Shown: positions 1 through 7,329, counted from the stretch's first letter. The stretch is DNA of 25,952 nt from Candidatus Woesearchaeota archaeon (GCA_011045925.1 DSBS01000011.1:1-25952); one strand, 5' to 3'. Numbers and translations: made by a program. Notes: generated by a model not told the origin, from the sequence alone.

Positions 1-995
1 ATATGACCTAGCTTCTTTAATTCTGATTCAGATATAGGAGAGAATTCATAATTATTATTTAAATGCAAGTAAGCCTTCATTACCCCACTGCAAAGTTGAT
101 TATTTTTCAATGAGCATTCGTTGCAGGCTGAATGATAAACTTGTGCCCTGTATTCATCAACAAATTCCTTCCAGGTTTTTTTCTCAACTGCTGAGGCCTG
201 TTCTTGATTTTTACTCAATTTATATGTATAAAACCGATTAAAAAATGCAATGCTTTTTCTATCAGCAAAATGATTAAGCTGATCTTCTGAAAAGATGCAC
301 AAAGGAACATAATCGAAGCGAAAAAAGAAATTATCTAACATAGACAAATTCAATATAATTTTTTTAGTTTCCTCAAAACTTACAAAAACATCTTTAAAAA
401 CTTCGTGTTGAGAGATTGTCACCAGAAACAGGTTGACCTTAAGGTAATTCAAATTAAAATTTTTCTTAATAAAAGAAGGCAAGTTAATAATATCATCCTT
501 ATTCTGATTTAGAATAATTGTGCTGATTTCAACATTTTGATTCTCATTCTTATGAATAAAATATTCCTTTAAGCCTTTTACAACTTTCTCAAATGCCCCA
601 GGATTGCCAACACAAATATCATGAACTTCGGAACAAGTTCCATATAAGGGTATTACAAGATTATGAATGCCTGTATTTGCAAGTTGCCTTGCAAAACCGT
701 CTTCTGCGAGTGAATTTCCTGGATCAAGCAAAGTAATCCTTTCGAAATAAGGCCGGATTGATTTTAGATACCTTATTATATTATGGTATCTTAGTGGCTC
801 AGGACCACTAATATCGATCTTTTTTACTTTATTTTTTATGAAATGCTTTGTATCATTAAACAAGATTTCTTCATCCTTTTCTGTTACAAACAGCTTTTTT
901 TTATCCTTGAACTTAGAGCCACAAAAAACACAGTTATTTTCACAATCAAGGAAATTAAAGAGTATGCTTCCAAATTCATCTTTTTTCTCTTCCAT
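1..995 (-). CDS. Radical SAM protein with C-terminal Cys cluster (3' end beyond window)
   Basis: An open frame runs from an ATG at 995 down to base 1 without a stop, so 331 codons are visible and the end is missing. Seen: a CX3CX2C motif (residues 18, 22 and 25) only 17 residues from the start, which is the [4Fe-4S]/SAM site of the radical SAM superfamily; a SGPEP motif in place of the usual GGEP; and CNEC plus a further Cys near residues 290-302, resembling the auxiliary cluster of SPASM/twitch members. Such proteins often modify peptides or sugars; the substrate cannot be read here. A TATA-like box (AAATATTTAAC on the minus strand, about 1025-1035) gives the gene its own promoter after the rubrerythrin terminator. 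Its base composition is far more AT-rich than the other genes, suggesting transfer. The radical SAM call is firm; the specific family is unknown. Confidence 0.85.
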   Translation of the reverse strand, partial: MEEKKDEFGSILFNFLDCENNCVFCGSKFKDKKKLFVTEKDEEILFNDTKHFIKNKVKKIDISGPEPLRYHNIIRYLKSIRPYFERITLLDPGNSLAEDGFARQLANTGIHNLVIPLYGTCSEVHDICVGNPGAFEKVVKGLKEYFIHKNENQNVEISTIILNQNKDDIINLPSFIKKNFNLNYLKVNLFLVTISQHEVFKDVFVSFEETKKIILNLSMLDNFFFRFDYVPLCIFSEDQLNHFADRKSIAFFNRFYTYKLSKNQEQASAVEKKTWKEFVDEYRAQVYHSACNECSLKNNQLCSGVMKAYLHLNNNYEFSPISESELKKLGH

Positions 996-1050
996 TTGTA
1001 AGCTAAAAAAGAGCCGCAAGCTAGTTAAATATTTTTCTAAATCAGATTAA

Positions 1051-1074
1051 CAAAAATTAAAAAAAGATAAAAAA
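1051..1074 (-). terminator. T-run terminator after rubrerythrin
   Basis: Read on the minus strand, the stretch directly after the rubrerythrin stop holds three T-runs (TTTTTT, TTTTTTT and TTTTT) broken by single bases. Archaeal RNA polymerase terminates at such runs without a hairpin. It separates rubrerythrin from the radical SAM gene, which has its own TATA-like box downstream. Confidence 0.6.
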
Positions 1075-1659
1075 TCAATAATCCTCGCATTTAAGCTGGT
1101 AATAAGCCCTGGGATGATCGCATGAAGGGCATTTCTCGGGTGCTTCCTCGCCATAATGCACATAGCCGCATTCCCTGCAAACCCACCATACTTTTTTGCC
1201 TTTTTTGAAGAGGGTGCCTGCTTCCAACTGCTCCAGAAGCTTTGTAAACCTCTCCTCGTGGTGCTTTTCTGCTATGGCTATGTTTCTGAGCCTTTCTGCT
1301 ATACCTGAAAAACCTTCTTTCTCAGCGATGTCCGCAAAACCTGGGTACATCTTTGTGTGCTCGTGGTTTTCTCCTGCGATTGCTGCTTTCAGGTTTTGGA
1401 TTGTGCTGCCTAATACTGTTGGCGCCGAGGCCTCAACCTGAACTTCATCAATGGACTCGCTGCTCTTTTCCTTAAGTTGGTTTATCAGCCTGAACAGCCA
1501 TTTCGCATGCTCTTTTTCGTTCTCTGCAGTAATCTGGAAAATCTCAGAGATTATCTCATATCCTTCTTTTTTTGCCTGCTTGGCATAAAAGGTGTACCTG
1601 TTTCTTGCCTGGCTTTCACCTATAAAGGCTGCAGCCAGGTTTTTTATGGTTTCTTTCAT
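1075..1659 (-). CDS. rbr: Rubrerythrin
   Basis: Rubrerythrin, a cytoplasmic non-haem diiron peroxidase that removes hydrogen peroxide in anaerobes. The N-terminal ferritin-like four-helix domain carries the ligand motifs GESQARNRY, ENEKEHA, AGENHEH and AEKHHEERF. The C-terminal rubredoxin-like domain has CRECG and CPSC, four Cys for one iron. At 194 residues the length is normal. I chose the ATG at 1659 rather than the in-frame ATG at 1674: GGAGG overlaps the upstream ATG and sits 8 bases before the inner one, and rubrerythrins typically begin MKxTxxNL. A TATA-like AATTATAAAA (about 1696-1705) predicts a transcript start near 1675, leaving room for that ribosome site. The Lrp-like gene lies upstream on the same strand and could be its regulator, but that is only proximity. 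Confidence 0.93.
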   Translation of the reverse strand: MKETIKNLAAAFIGESQARNRYTFYAKQAKKEGYEIISEIFQITAENEKEHAKWLFRLINQLKEKSSESIDEVQVEASAPTVLGSTIQNLKAAIAGENHEHTKMYPGFADIAEKEGFSGIAERLRNIAIAEKHHEERFTKLLEQLEAGTLFKKGKKVWWVCRECGYVHYGEEAPEKCPSCDHPRAYYQLKCEDY

Positions 1660-1690
1660 TTTGTTTTCCTCCATAAAAGAGAAAAGCCTT

Positions 1691-1714
1691 GGTTTTTTTA
1701 TAATTTGTTATAAT
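1691..1714 (-). promoter_or_regulatory. TATA promoter of rubrerythrin
   Basis: On the minus strand TTATAAC and AATTATAAAA lie 35-55 bases before the chosen start (1659). With the usual 25-base spacing the transcript would begin near 1675, upstream of the GGAGG ribosome site. Confidence 0.5.
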
Positions 1715-1795
1715 CAGCCAGAAACAAAAAGCAAAAATGCTAAGGGATAGATTAACCTGCCAACATGGCTATTCTTAACCAAAGCCCCCCCAGCA

Positions 1796-2242
1796 TCAGC
1801 AAAAATTAAAGCCCTCTTTCTTTATCTCATCTATCAGATAGTGTATTTTCTTCTGCTCGATGCCATGCCTTTCTATGTCATCAACGAATTCGTCCAGATC
1901 CTTAAGGTTTTTGTGCACAGTCTCTATAAGGAAGTCCCAGTCATTGTTTATTTTAAACACTGAGTTCACATTTGGGTGCACCAGAAGGTGCCTTCTTAGA
2001 GTCTCCTTTCCATTCTTGCCTGCCTTAATCAAAATGCAGGCATGTGCACTGTACCCAAGGGCGTTGAAGTCCAACAGGATTGTGTTTTTCTTAATCACTC
2101 CATCCTGCAGCATTTTCAGCATGTCAAACAATGTTGACACAGGGATTCTAGTTTTTTTACTGATTTCTGTCAGTTTTCGCCTGGAATCCTCTCGCAAATG
2201 CAAGAGAAGGCTTAATGCCTTATCATTTATTGCATATGCCAT
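1796..2242 (-). CDS. Lrp/AsnC-family transcriptional regulator
   Basis: 148 residues, the normal length for the family. The N-terminal 55 residues form the winged helix: LREDSRRKLTEISKKTRI followed by the recognition region PVSTLFDMLKMLQDGVI. The rest (from about 60) has the alternating strands and helices of the RAM ligand/oligomerisation domain (ILLDFNALGYSAHACILIK, then NVNSVFKINNDWDFLIETV). These proteins usually bind amino acids or other small ligands, form octamers and control their own gene. The start fits a leaderless transcript: TTTATATTTATAAG lies about 20-30 bases upstream. The gene is divergent from the winged-helix/NrdD-like gene, and the shared gap holds a perfect 7+1+7 palindrome, a plausible operator. 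The ligand and regulon are unknown. Confidence 0.88.
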   Translation of the reverse strand: MAYAINDKALSLLLHLREDSRRKLTEISKKTRIPVSTLFDMLKMLQDGVIKKNTILLDFNALGYSAHACILIKAGKNGKETLRRHLLVHPNVNSVFKINNDWDFLIETVHKNLKDLDEFVDDIERHGIEQKKIHYLIDEIKKEGFNFC

Positions 2243-2290
2243 CCTACCTTTTGAAGCACTTATAAATATAAACTGTCTTTAAGAAAAAAA

Positions 2291-2305
2291 CCTGAACCGT
2301 TCAGG
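2291..2305. promoter_or_regulatory. Palindrome in the divergent promoter region (candidate operator)
   Basis: CCTGAAC-C-GTTCAGG is a perfect inverted repeat with 7-base arms around one central base. A further half-site, CCTGAAAC, follows at 2310-2317. It lies between the TATA box of the Lrp-like gene (about 2258-2272, minus) and that of the plus-strand gene (CTTAAATAT, 2324-2332). Lrp/AsnC proteins commonly bind short palindromes next to their own promoter. Function is inferred from position only. Confidence 0.5.
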
Positions 2306-2359
2306 GATTCCTGAAACAAAATGCTTAAATATGTGCTTTGTTTATATACTCTGGCCTAA

Positions 2360-3970
2360 ATGAATAAAAAAGAGCTTTCAATTTTGAGCCTGTTTCAGAA
2401 ATCCCCTGAAAGAGAGCTCCCCACTTCGGAGATTGTAAAGCTGGTTGAGCCTGATTACAGCAAAGTTGAAAATACCTTAACAAGCCCTATAAAAAACACG
2501 GAGTTAATTAAGCAGGCAAAGCAGCTTAACGCCAAGCTCCACCGAAAGATTCTTTACTACCTTAACAAGCTAAGCAATGAGGGAATACTGGAAATTTCAA
2601 GGGAAGGGGCAAAAGGTGAAAAGTATTTTGTTCTTGCTGTAAACCCTGAGGAAATCAGCTTTGCCAGCCAAGTCCAGAAATCATCTATTTATGTTCCGTC
2701 CAAAAGCCTTTCGGTTTCTCTTGAAGGATACGAAAAACAAGGAATAATATTCCGACTGGATGAAAATAAATGGATTGAGAGAATCAATTCTATACTTCTT
2801 GATGCAAGCTATTTCAAAAAAGACCTAAATAAGCTAAGAAGGTTTGTAGATATGTGCCTTCCTTTTGTTAATGATGTAATTTCTATAAGCAAATGTGAGG
2901 AATTCCTTGAACAGGCTGACCAGGTCTTTCTTATGCTTTCAAAAATGCATGGAAAATGCAGTGACCATGACAAAAGGCTCTCTTTTTGTGTTGATATAAG
3001 CAAAATTAACAATGAGAAAGCCTTGCTTGAACTGATTTCTGAATCACACAAAAATAACTGGGAGAACTTTACCATGGTCCTGGAGGTTAATGCAAAAGAC
3101 ATCCAGGAGCACTCTGTGCTCTTTGAGAGGATTCTGGAGATGTACTCAAATAACAATAAAATAATTTATTTTAAGAACAATGCTCTTACTGATGTGCCAT
3201 ATCTTGTTGGTAAGTCAGGAGTTTACACTTTTCAGGAGCATGAGTGGAAAGATGTTTCTGACGACTTAGGGAACGATTTGTACGGGCTTGCGTGCTCGCA
3301 AAGCACAGTGATGATTGACCTGGAAAGGTTTTTTGAGAAGATGGGGGAAAGCGAAGAAGTGTTCATTGAATTCCTGCAGAAGATTGCTTCTTCTCTTCTT
3401 GAGGTAAACTCAATCCAAAGAAGAAAGTCAGAAGAATTATTTACAAATCTTATAAAGCTTGACAAGGAGAAAATAAAGCATTTCTTTTCTCTCTCAAAAA
3501 ACTATATTAGGTTCTGGAACTATGGCTGGAAGAAGATTGACTTCAACCAGGATTATCTAACAGAGCTGATAAGGGAATCTAAAAGGCAGGTTGATAAATT
3601 CTGCATTTTCGAGGAAACTATTTACAAAAGCTGCGGGATGCCTACGCGATTCAGAATCGCTTTTTCTTCTGCATTCCACAACTATATCAAGGATAAATTT
3701 ACAGCTCCAACCTACATTAGGGTTTCAGTAGGTGGGCTAAATGACCTGTTTTCAGAGAAGATGAAACAGATTATTTACATTAAAGAAAGCCTATTCAGAA
3801 TCTTTGATGGAGGCGATGTTATGAGCTTCCACTGCAAAGGCGAAACCAAGCCCGCAGAACTGCTAAGGGAAGTCAGCTTTATACTTAATTCGTGCAGGAT
3901 TAACCTTTTCAGGCTTAAGTTCATTGGAAGAAAGGAAAGAAACCTTAATCTCCAGAGTTATATAAAATGA
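2360..3970 (+). CDS. Winged-helix protein with NrdD-like body lacking the glycyl-radical domain
   Basis: 536 residues. Residues about 1-95 look like a winged helix (ELPTSEIVKLV, then a long helical part and LNKLSNEGILEIS with a KYFVLA wing). From about 205 the pattern resembles the barrel of class III (anaerobic) ribonucleotide reductase: STVMIDLERFF with GESEEVFIEFL (315-339), then RRKSEELFTNLI, FCIFEET...PTRFRIAF (414-435), and RIFDGGDVMSFHCKGE (480-495) where NrdD has its FTGGAxxHxFLGE segment. The protein stops there: the Cys4 zinc site and glycyl-radical loop of NrdD are absent, so radical reduction seems impossible. The resemblance is read by eye and remote. Leaderless start; TATA-like CTTAAATAT at 2324-2332. 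Its stop overlaps the ThyA-like start by 4 bases (ATGA). It may be a nucleotide-responsive DNA-binding protein, but that is inference. Confidence 0.5.
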   Translation: MNKKELSILSLFQKSPERELPTSEIVKLVEPDYSKVENTLTSPIKNTELIKQAKQLNAKLHRKILYYLNKLSNEGILEISREGAKGEKYFVLAVNPEEISFASQVQKSSIYVPSKSLSVSLEGYEKQGIIFRLDENKWIERINSILLDASYFKKDLNKLRRFVDMCLPFVNDVISISKCEEFLEQADQVFLMLSKMHGKCSDHDKRLSFCVDISKINNEKALLELISESHKNNWENFTMVLEVNAKDIQEHSVLFERILEMYSNNNKIIYFKNNALTDVPYLVGKSGVYTFQEHEWKDVSDDLGNDLYGLACSQSTVMIDLERFFEKMGESEEVFIEFLQKIASSLLEVNSIQRRKSEELFTNLIKLDKEKIKHFFSLSKNYIRFWNYGWKKIDFNQDYLTELIRESKRQVDKFCIFEETIYKSCGMPTRFRIAFSSAFHNYIKDKFTAPTYIRVSVGGLNDLFSEKMKQIIYIKESLFRIFDGGDVMSFHCKGETKPAELLREVSFILNSCRINLFRLKFIGRKERNLNLQSYIK

Positions 3971-4620
3971 TTATTGAGGGAGAAACCATATATGGAGTCT
4001 GGAGAGAATCGCTGAAACATGTAATTGAGAACGGAATTGACTTTAGGGACGAAAACTCAAGGATATGCAGAGAAGTATTTAACCTGAACCAGGTTATTAA
4101 CAAGCCTTGGGAAGATACCACTAAATGCATTTCCATACTCAGCAGGTTTAAGGAATGGAAGTTCCCTCCCGCAGAAGAGATTGCTGCAATTATGATTTCC
4201 AAGAAGCTCGCTCCCGAATACTCGTACAGCTATGGCCCAAGGCTCTTTAACTTTCAGGGAAGAATTAACCAGATTGATAACTTTATTGTGCCTCTTCTCA
4301 AGAAAAACCCAAACTCCAGAAGGGCTACAGTTGTCCTTTGGGACCATTTTGAGGATGTTAACCCAGCAAAAAGGGACATACCAAGCTTAATTATGATTGA
4401 TTTCAAGATCAGGGAAAACAGAATTAACACTTCGGCTGTTATACGCTCAAATGACCTCTTCTTTGGATGGTCTGCTAATGTGTACCAATTGTTTGTTCTT
4501 TCAGAATATGTAAGAAAAGAGATTGGATGCGACAGGGGACTTATTAACACAATATCTATTTCTGCTCATCTGTTTGAAGACCAGTTTGAGTTTATAAGAA
4601 AGATACTTAAGGAGAAATAA
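3967..4620 (+). CDS. Thymidylate-synthase-like protein with catalytic Cys replaced by Ser
   Basis: 217 residues with the core of the ThyA/dCMP-hydroxymethylase fold. Seen in order: SYG at 88-90 (the usual YG substrate loop), NSRRATVVLW at 116-125 (paired Arg that hold phosphate from the partner subunit), DIPSLIMIDFKIR at 137-149, VIRSND at 158-163 (phosphate Arg and Asp), N171 in SANVYQL (nucleobase Asn), and SAHLFE at 199-204 (His; the usual Tyr is Phe). In active enzymes the DIPSL position reads PCx or PPCH with the nucleophilic Cys; here it is Ser140. Methylation of dUMP is therefore doubtful, while nucleotide binding looks kept. The ATG overlaps the preceding stop (ATGA), so the two are translationally coupled. 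It could be a non-catalytic sensor, a subunit of its neighbour, or an enzyme with another chemistry. Confidence 0.72.
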   Translation: MIIEGETIYGVWRESLKHVIENGIDFRDENSRICREVFNLNQVINKPWEDTTKCISILSRFKEWKFPPAEEIAAIMISKKLAPEYSYSYGPRLFNFQGRINQIDNFIVPLLKKNPNSRRATVVLWDHFEDVNPAKRDIPSLIMIDFKIRENRINTSAVIRSNDLFFGWSANVYQLFVLSEYVRKEIGCDRGLINTISISAHLFEDQFEFIRKILKEK

Positions 4621-4655
4621 AAAGCTTTTAAAGCCCTGTGCATAACCTGGTTTGT

Positions 4656-5669
4656 ATGAACTTTGAAAGGCTTGAAAGGATAGATGAATATGACAGATAT
4701 ACTGATTTTGCATTCAAGAAGGCCAAGGAAAGAGCCCTGCAACTTAACAACACCCTTAAAACAAAAGAGCCTGTGCAGAAAGCGAGAATAATAGTAAAGG
4801 AGAGAATGCTTTGCATTGATGATGCCCTGAATAAGATTGCAAAAAGGATTGAGAGCAGTTACCCTTCTTATGAGAGCCTGCCTGTATTTTATCAGGAACT
4901 GATGAAGTGCTTTTTTGAGCCTGCCCAGTATAGGACAGCAGCGTCTTCCCTAACATGGGCAAGTGAAAGGGTTAGTGAGCTTAGAAAAGAAAGCCTTGAC
5001 AAGATAAAAACTGCAAAAACAAAAGGAGAAATAAATAAAATAAGGGCTAACTTCTATGGGAAGAGTGCATCTTTCTTAAGGCAGGTAAGAAAACAGCTTG
5101 AGTTCCTTGAGCAGGCAAGAAAAACCATGAAATCGTTTCCTGACATAAAGGAAGGCCTGTTTACTGTTGTGATAACTGGCTTTCCCAATGCAGGCAAGTC
5201 CACGCTTCTTAAGAGATTAACAGGGAGCAATGTTGAGATAAACAGCTACCCATTCACAACAAAAAGGCTTCTCTGCGGAAACATTGAAGAAGGGCTTCTT
5301 AAAGTTCAGATGATTGATGCACCCGGGTCTCTTAATAGAAAGAAAAAGAATCAAATTGAGGTTCAGGCAGAGGTTGCATTAACCCATGCTGCGCAGCTGG
5401 TTGTCTTTGTCTTTGACTTAACTGAAGAGTATCCAATAGAAGACCAGAAAAAGCTTTACAGAAAAACATTGAGGCTTGGAAAGCAGGTGCTGGTTTATTT
5501 CAGCAAGCCTGATATTATTGGAGAAGGGAAAATTAAAGAATTCATAAAGTCAGAAAAGCTAAGCAAAAAAGGCACTTTTTATGACGTAAATTCACTCAGA
5601 GAAAGAATAGTAGAGATTGCAAGAAAAAGCCAGAAGAAGCCCAAAGAACATAAAAAGAATATTGGCTAA
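4656..5669 (+). CDS. nog1: Nog1-family ribosome-assembly GTPase
   Basis: 337 residues, as in archaeal Nog1. The first 160 residues are the helical Nog1 N-terminal domain (MNFERLERIDEYDRYTDFAF to KTMKSFPDIKEG), followed by an OBG/HflX-class GTPase domain: G1 GFPNAGKS at 165-172, a switch region SYPFTTK at 188-194, G3 DAPG at 211-214 and a G4-like SKPD at 273-276. Nog1 helps assemble the large ribosomal subunit. G3 normally reads DTPG and G4 NKxD, so both are slightly off consensus; the Asn-to-Ser change may lower guanine specificity. I used the ATG at 4656 instead of the in-frame GTG at 4638: AGCTTTTAAAGC at 4624-4635 predicts a transcript start close to 4656 and family members begin MxFxxL. 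The gene is convergent with mscS, with 13 bases between stops. Confidence 0.9.
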   Translation: MNFERLERIDEYDRYTDFAFKKAKERALQLNNTLKTKEPVQKARIIVKERMLCIDDALNKIAKRIESSYPSYESLPVFYQELMKCFFEPAQYRTAASSLTWASERVSELRKESLDKIKTAKTKGEINKIRANFYGKSASFLRQVRKQLEFLEQARKTMKSFPDIKEGLFTVVITGFPNAGKSTLLKRLTGSNVEINSYPFTTKRLLCGNIEEGLLKVQMIDAPGSLNRKKKNQIEVQAEVALTHAAQLVVFVFDLTEEYPIEDQKKLYRKTLRLGKQVLVYFSKPDIIGEGKIKEFIKSEKLSKKGTFYDVNSLRERIVEIARKSQKKPKEHKKNIG

Positions 5670-5682
5670 AAAGGAAAGAATC

Positions 5683-6870
5683 TTACCTAGGCTTTTTTCT
5701 GGCTGACTTTTTCGCTGTTGGCTTTTTTGTTGGCTTTGCTTTTACTACTGGCTTCTTTTTTGCTGTCCTTTTTCTTTTTGCCTTCTCTTCTTTCATATAC
5801 AGGGTTCTTGTTGGGAAGGGTATTCCGATGCCTTCCCTGTTCAAAGCCTTGTAAATCCTTTCAGTCAACTCGAGCCTTGAGAGGTACCTGTCTCTTATGC
5901 TCTCAAGCCAGAACCTTGCATCAAAATCCAGGGAAAAATCTGACATACTATTGAAGACAACGCTTGGCTCTGGGTCTTTGAGGGCTTTTTTTATCTTTTT
6001 AATCTCTCCAAGCACAACCTTCTTTACTTGGTCTATATCTGAGCCGTATTCAACAGAAAAGGGCACAACTGCCCTGGATTTCATGTCTGGCTGGTAATAG
6101 TTTTGGATTACTTCATTTGCAAGGATACCATTTGGAATAATGAAAACCTCATTGTCCCATGTCTTAATTCTCGTGCTCCTAAGGCCAACATCATAAACAA
6201 TGCCCATTATGCTTTTAGAAGGCAAATTTACCATATCCCCAACCTTAAAAACCTTATCAGCTGTAAGGGCAATCCCCCCGAAGATGTTGCTTAGTGAGTC
6301 TTTTGCTGCGAGGCTTATTGCAAGGCCAGCAATTCCCAAGCCACCCAGGATTGGCCTCACGTCAACTCCGAGGTTAACCATTACAACAATGATAGCTATA
6401 ATTAAAAAGGTAATTCTTGAGAGCCTGTGAAACAAGGGACTGAAAGACTGAGAAACAGACTTTACCTCTTCTTCAGCAGCAATCAGCTTCCTAGAAATAA
6501 GGTTGCTCCAATGCTCAATAAAAAAGTCAAAAAGCTTGGATACAGCATCAAAGGTCACAAAGATAAAGAGAACCATAACAACCTTGTTAATAATCTCTAG
6601 ATGAAGCCCGGAATAATTTAGAAACATCATTGCAGCAAGAACAAAAAAAAAACCCATTGAAGAAGACTTGAATCTCCTAGCAAAGATATCATCAGCAGGA
6701 GTTGCAGTGCGAAGTGACATTATCTTCAGGTAAGAAACAACAAGCTTTGTAAACAAATAGCCTGAAAAAAAGATTAAAAGAAAAAAGAGTGTTGCAATAA
6801 ACCCCTGGCCTGTAAAGAAAAGCTTTAGGTTCTCCAAGCCCTGAGACATTGAAACAAAAAGCAAGCTCAT
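5683..6870 (-). CDS. mscS: MscS-type mechanosensitive channel with Lys/Ala-rich tail
   Basis: 395 residues. Membrane helices at about 23-48, 70-85, 93-110 and 152-168 are followed by the MscS pore helix GGLGIAGLAISLAAKDS (176-192) and IFGGI, then the beta domain (FKVGDMVNL, GIVYDVGLRSTRIKTWDN, FIIPNGILANEVIQNY) and the alpha/beta C-terminal domain to about 355. It would be a tension-gated channel that releases solutes in osmotic downshock. The last 35 residues (about 360-395) are almost only Lys, Arg, Ala, Thr and Pro with repeated KKP-like units, resembling a histone H1 tail; this is not part of ordinary MscS. TTTATAAAAG at about 6890-6899 on the minus strand suggests a leaderless transcript from 6870. 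MSQGLENL eight codons in is an alternative start. Confidence 0.92.
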   Translation of the reverse strand: MSLLFVSMSQGLENLKLFFTGQGFIATLFFLLIFFSGYLFTKLVVSYLKIMSLRTATPADDIFARRFKSSSMGFFFVLAAMMFLNYSGLHLEIINKVVMVLFIFVTFDAVSKLFDFFIEHWSNLISRKLIAAEEEVKSVSQSFSPLFHRLSRITFLIIAIIVVMVNLGVDVRPILGGLGIAGLAISLAAKDSLSNIFGGIALTADKVFKVGDMVNLPSKSIMGIVYDVGLRSTRIKTWDNEVFIIPNGILANEVIQNYYQPDMKSRAVVPFSVEYGSDIDQVKKVVLGEIKKIKKALKDPEPSVVFNSMSDFSLDFDARFWLESIRDRYLSRLELTERIYKALNREGIGIPFPTRTLYMKEEKAKRKRTAKKKPVVKAKPTKKPTAKKSARKKPR

Positions 6871-6988
6871 ACCCTATTAAAAAGAGAGGACTTTTATAAA
6901 CATTATTCAGCTCTGAACAATGACTAATTAACTGCCCCAGCTAACAACCAAAAGAGATATAAAGCCCAAAAGAAAAATATAGGACAAA

Positions 6989-7234
6989 ATGGAAGAAGAA
7001 AAAATAATTGTAATGAAGGTTGAAAAAAGGTCTCAGGTTTCAGTCATGCTGCAGCAGTCCCTTGCTAAACACGGAAGGCTTATCGAAGCAAGGCTGGGGC
7101 TTCACAGAAAGAATAAAGGCAGGGATGAAGGGCTAGTGATTCTCTGTACAAAGGGAAAAGAGAAAGATATTGCTGACCTTTTAAAAACCCTTAGAAAGAT
7201 AGACGGAATTCAGGTAAAAAGCATAACTATGTAA
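6989..7234 (+). CDS. TM1266-like ACT-fold protein (iron-only hydrogenase system regulator family)
   Basis: 81 residues. The pattern is that of the TM1266 family: a first strand (KIIVMKVEKR), a helix ending in the turn LIEARLGLHRK, a strand with GLVILCT, a helix DIADLLKTLRKI and a closing strand GIQVKSITM. This ferredoxin/ACT-like fold is found in small proteins often encoded near [FeFe]-hydrogenase genes and annotated as putative system regulators; no hydrogenase gene lies in this window. The DNA-binding or ligand role of the family is not established. TATA-like GATATAAAGC at 6956-6965 sits about 30 bases before the ATG. It has its own promoter; the TrmB-type gene follows 95 bases later with a separate one. 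The family call rests on pattern only; a generic ACT-like protein is the alternative. Confidence 0.55.
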   Translation: MEEEKIIVMKVEKRSQVSVMLQQSLAKHGRLIEARLGLHRKNKGRDEGLVILCTKGKEKDIADLLKTLRKIDGIQVKSITM

Positions 7235-7280
7235 GAGAAGGCTTTTAAAATAGGACTTTTTACTACTCTAAAATCAAAAC

Positions 7281-7290
7281 ATTTAAATAG
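7281..7290 (+). promoter_or_regulatory. TATA box of the first TrmB-type gene
   Basis: ATTTAAATAG lies about 25 bases before a predicted transcript start near 7311. That leaves a short leader with GGTGGA (7316-7321) ahead of the ATG at 7330. It supports the ATG over the in-frame GTG at 7318, which falls inside the ribosome-binding sequence. Confidence 0.5.
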
Positions 7291-7329
7291 AGTGCTTTCT
7301 TCTACACCTTTAAGAAGGTGGATTTGAAA

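Noticed and set aside
838..1050. Plus-strand open frame of 70 codons
   Set aside because: It lies opposite the start of the radical SAM gene, whose CX3CX2C motif and promoter make the minus-strand reading the real one.
1660..1674. Longer rubrerythrin start at 1674
   Set aside because: Its ATG is part of the ATGGAGG ribosome site for the inner ATG at 1659, which matches the family start.
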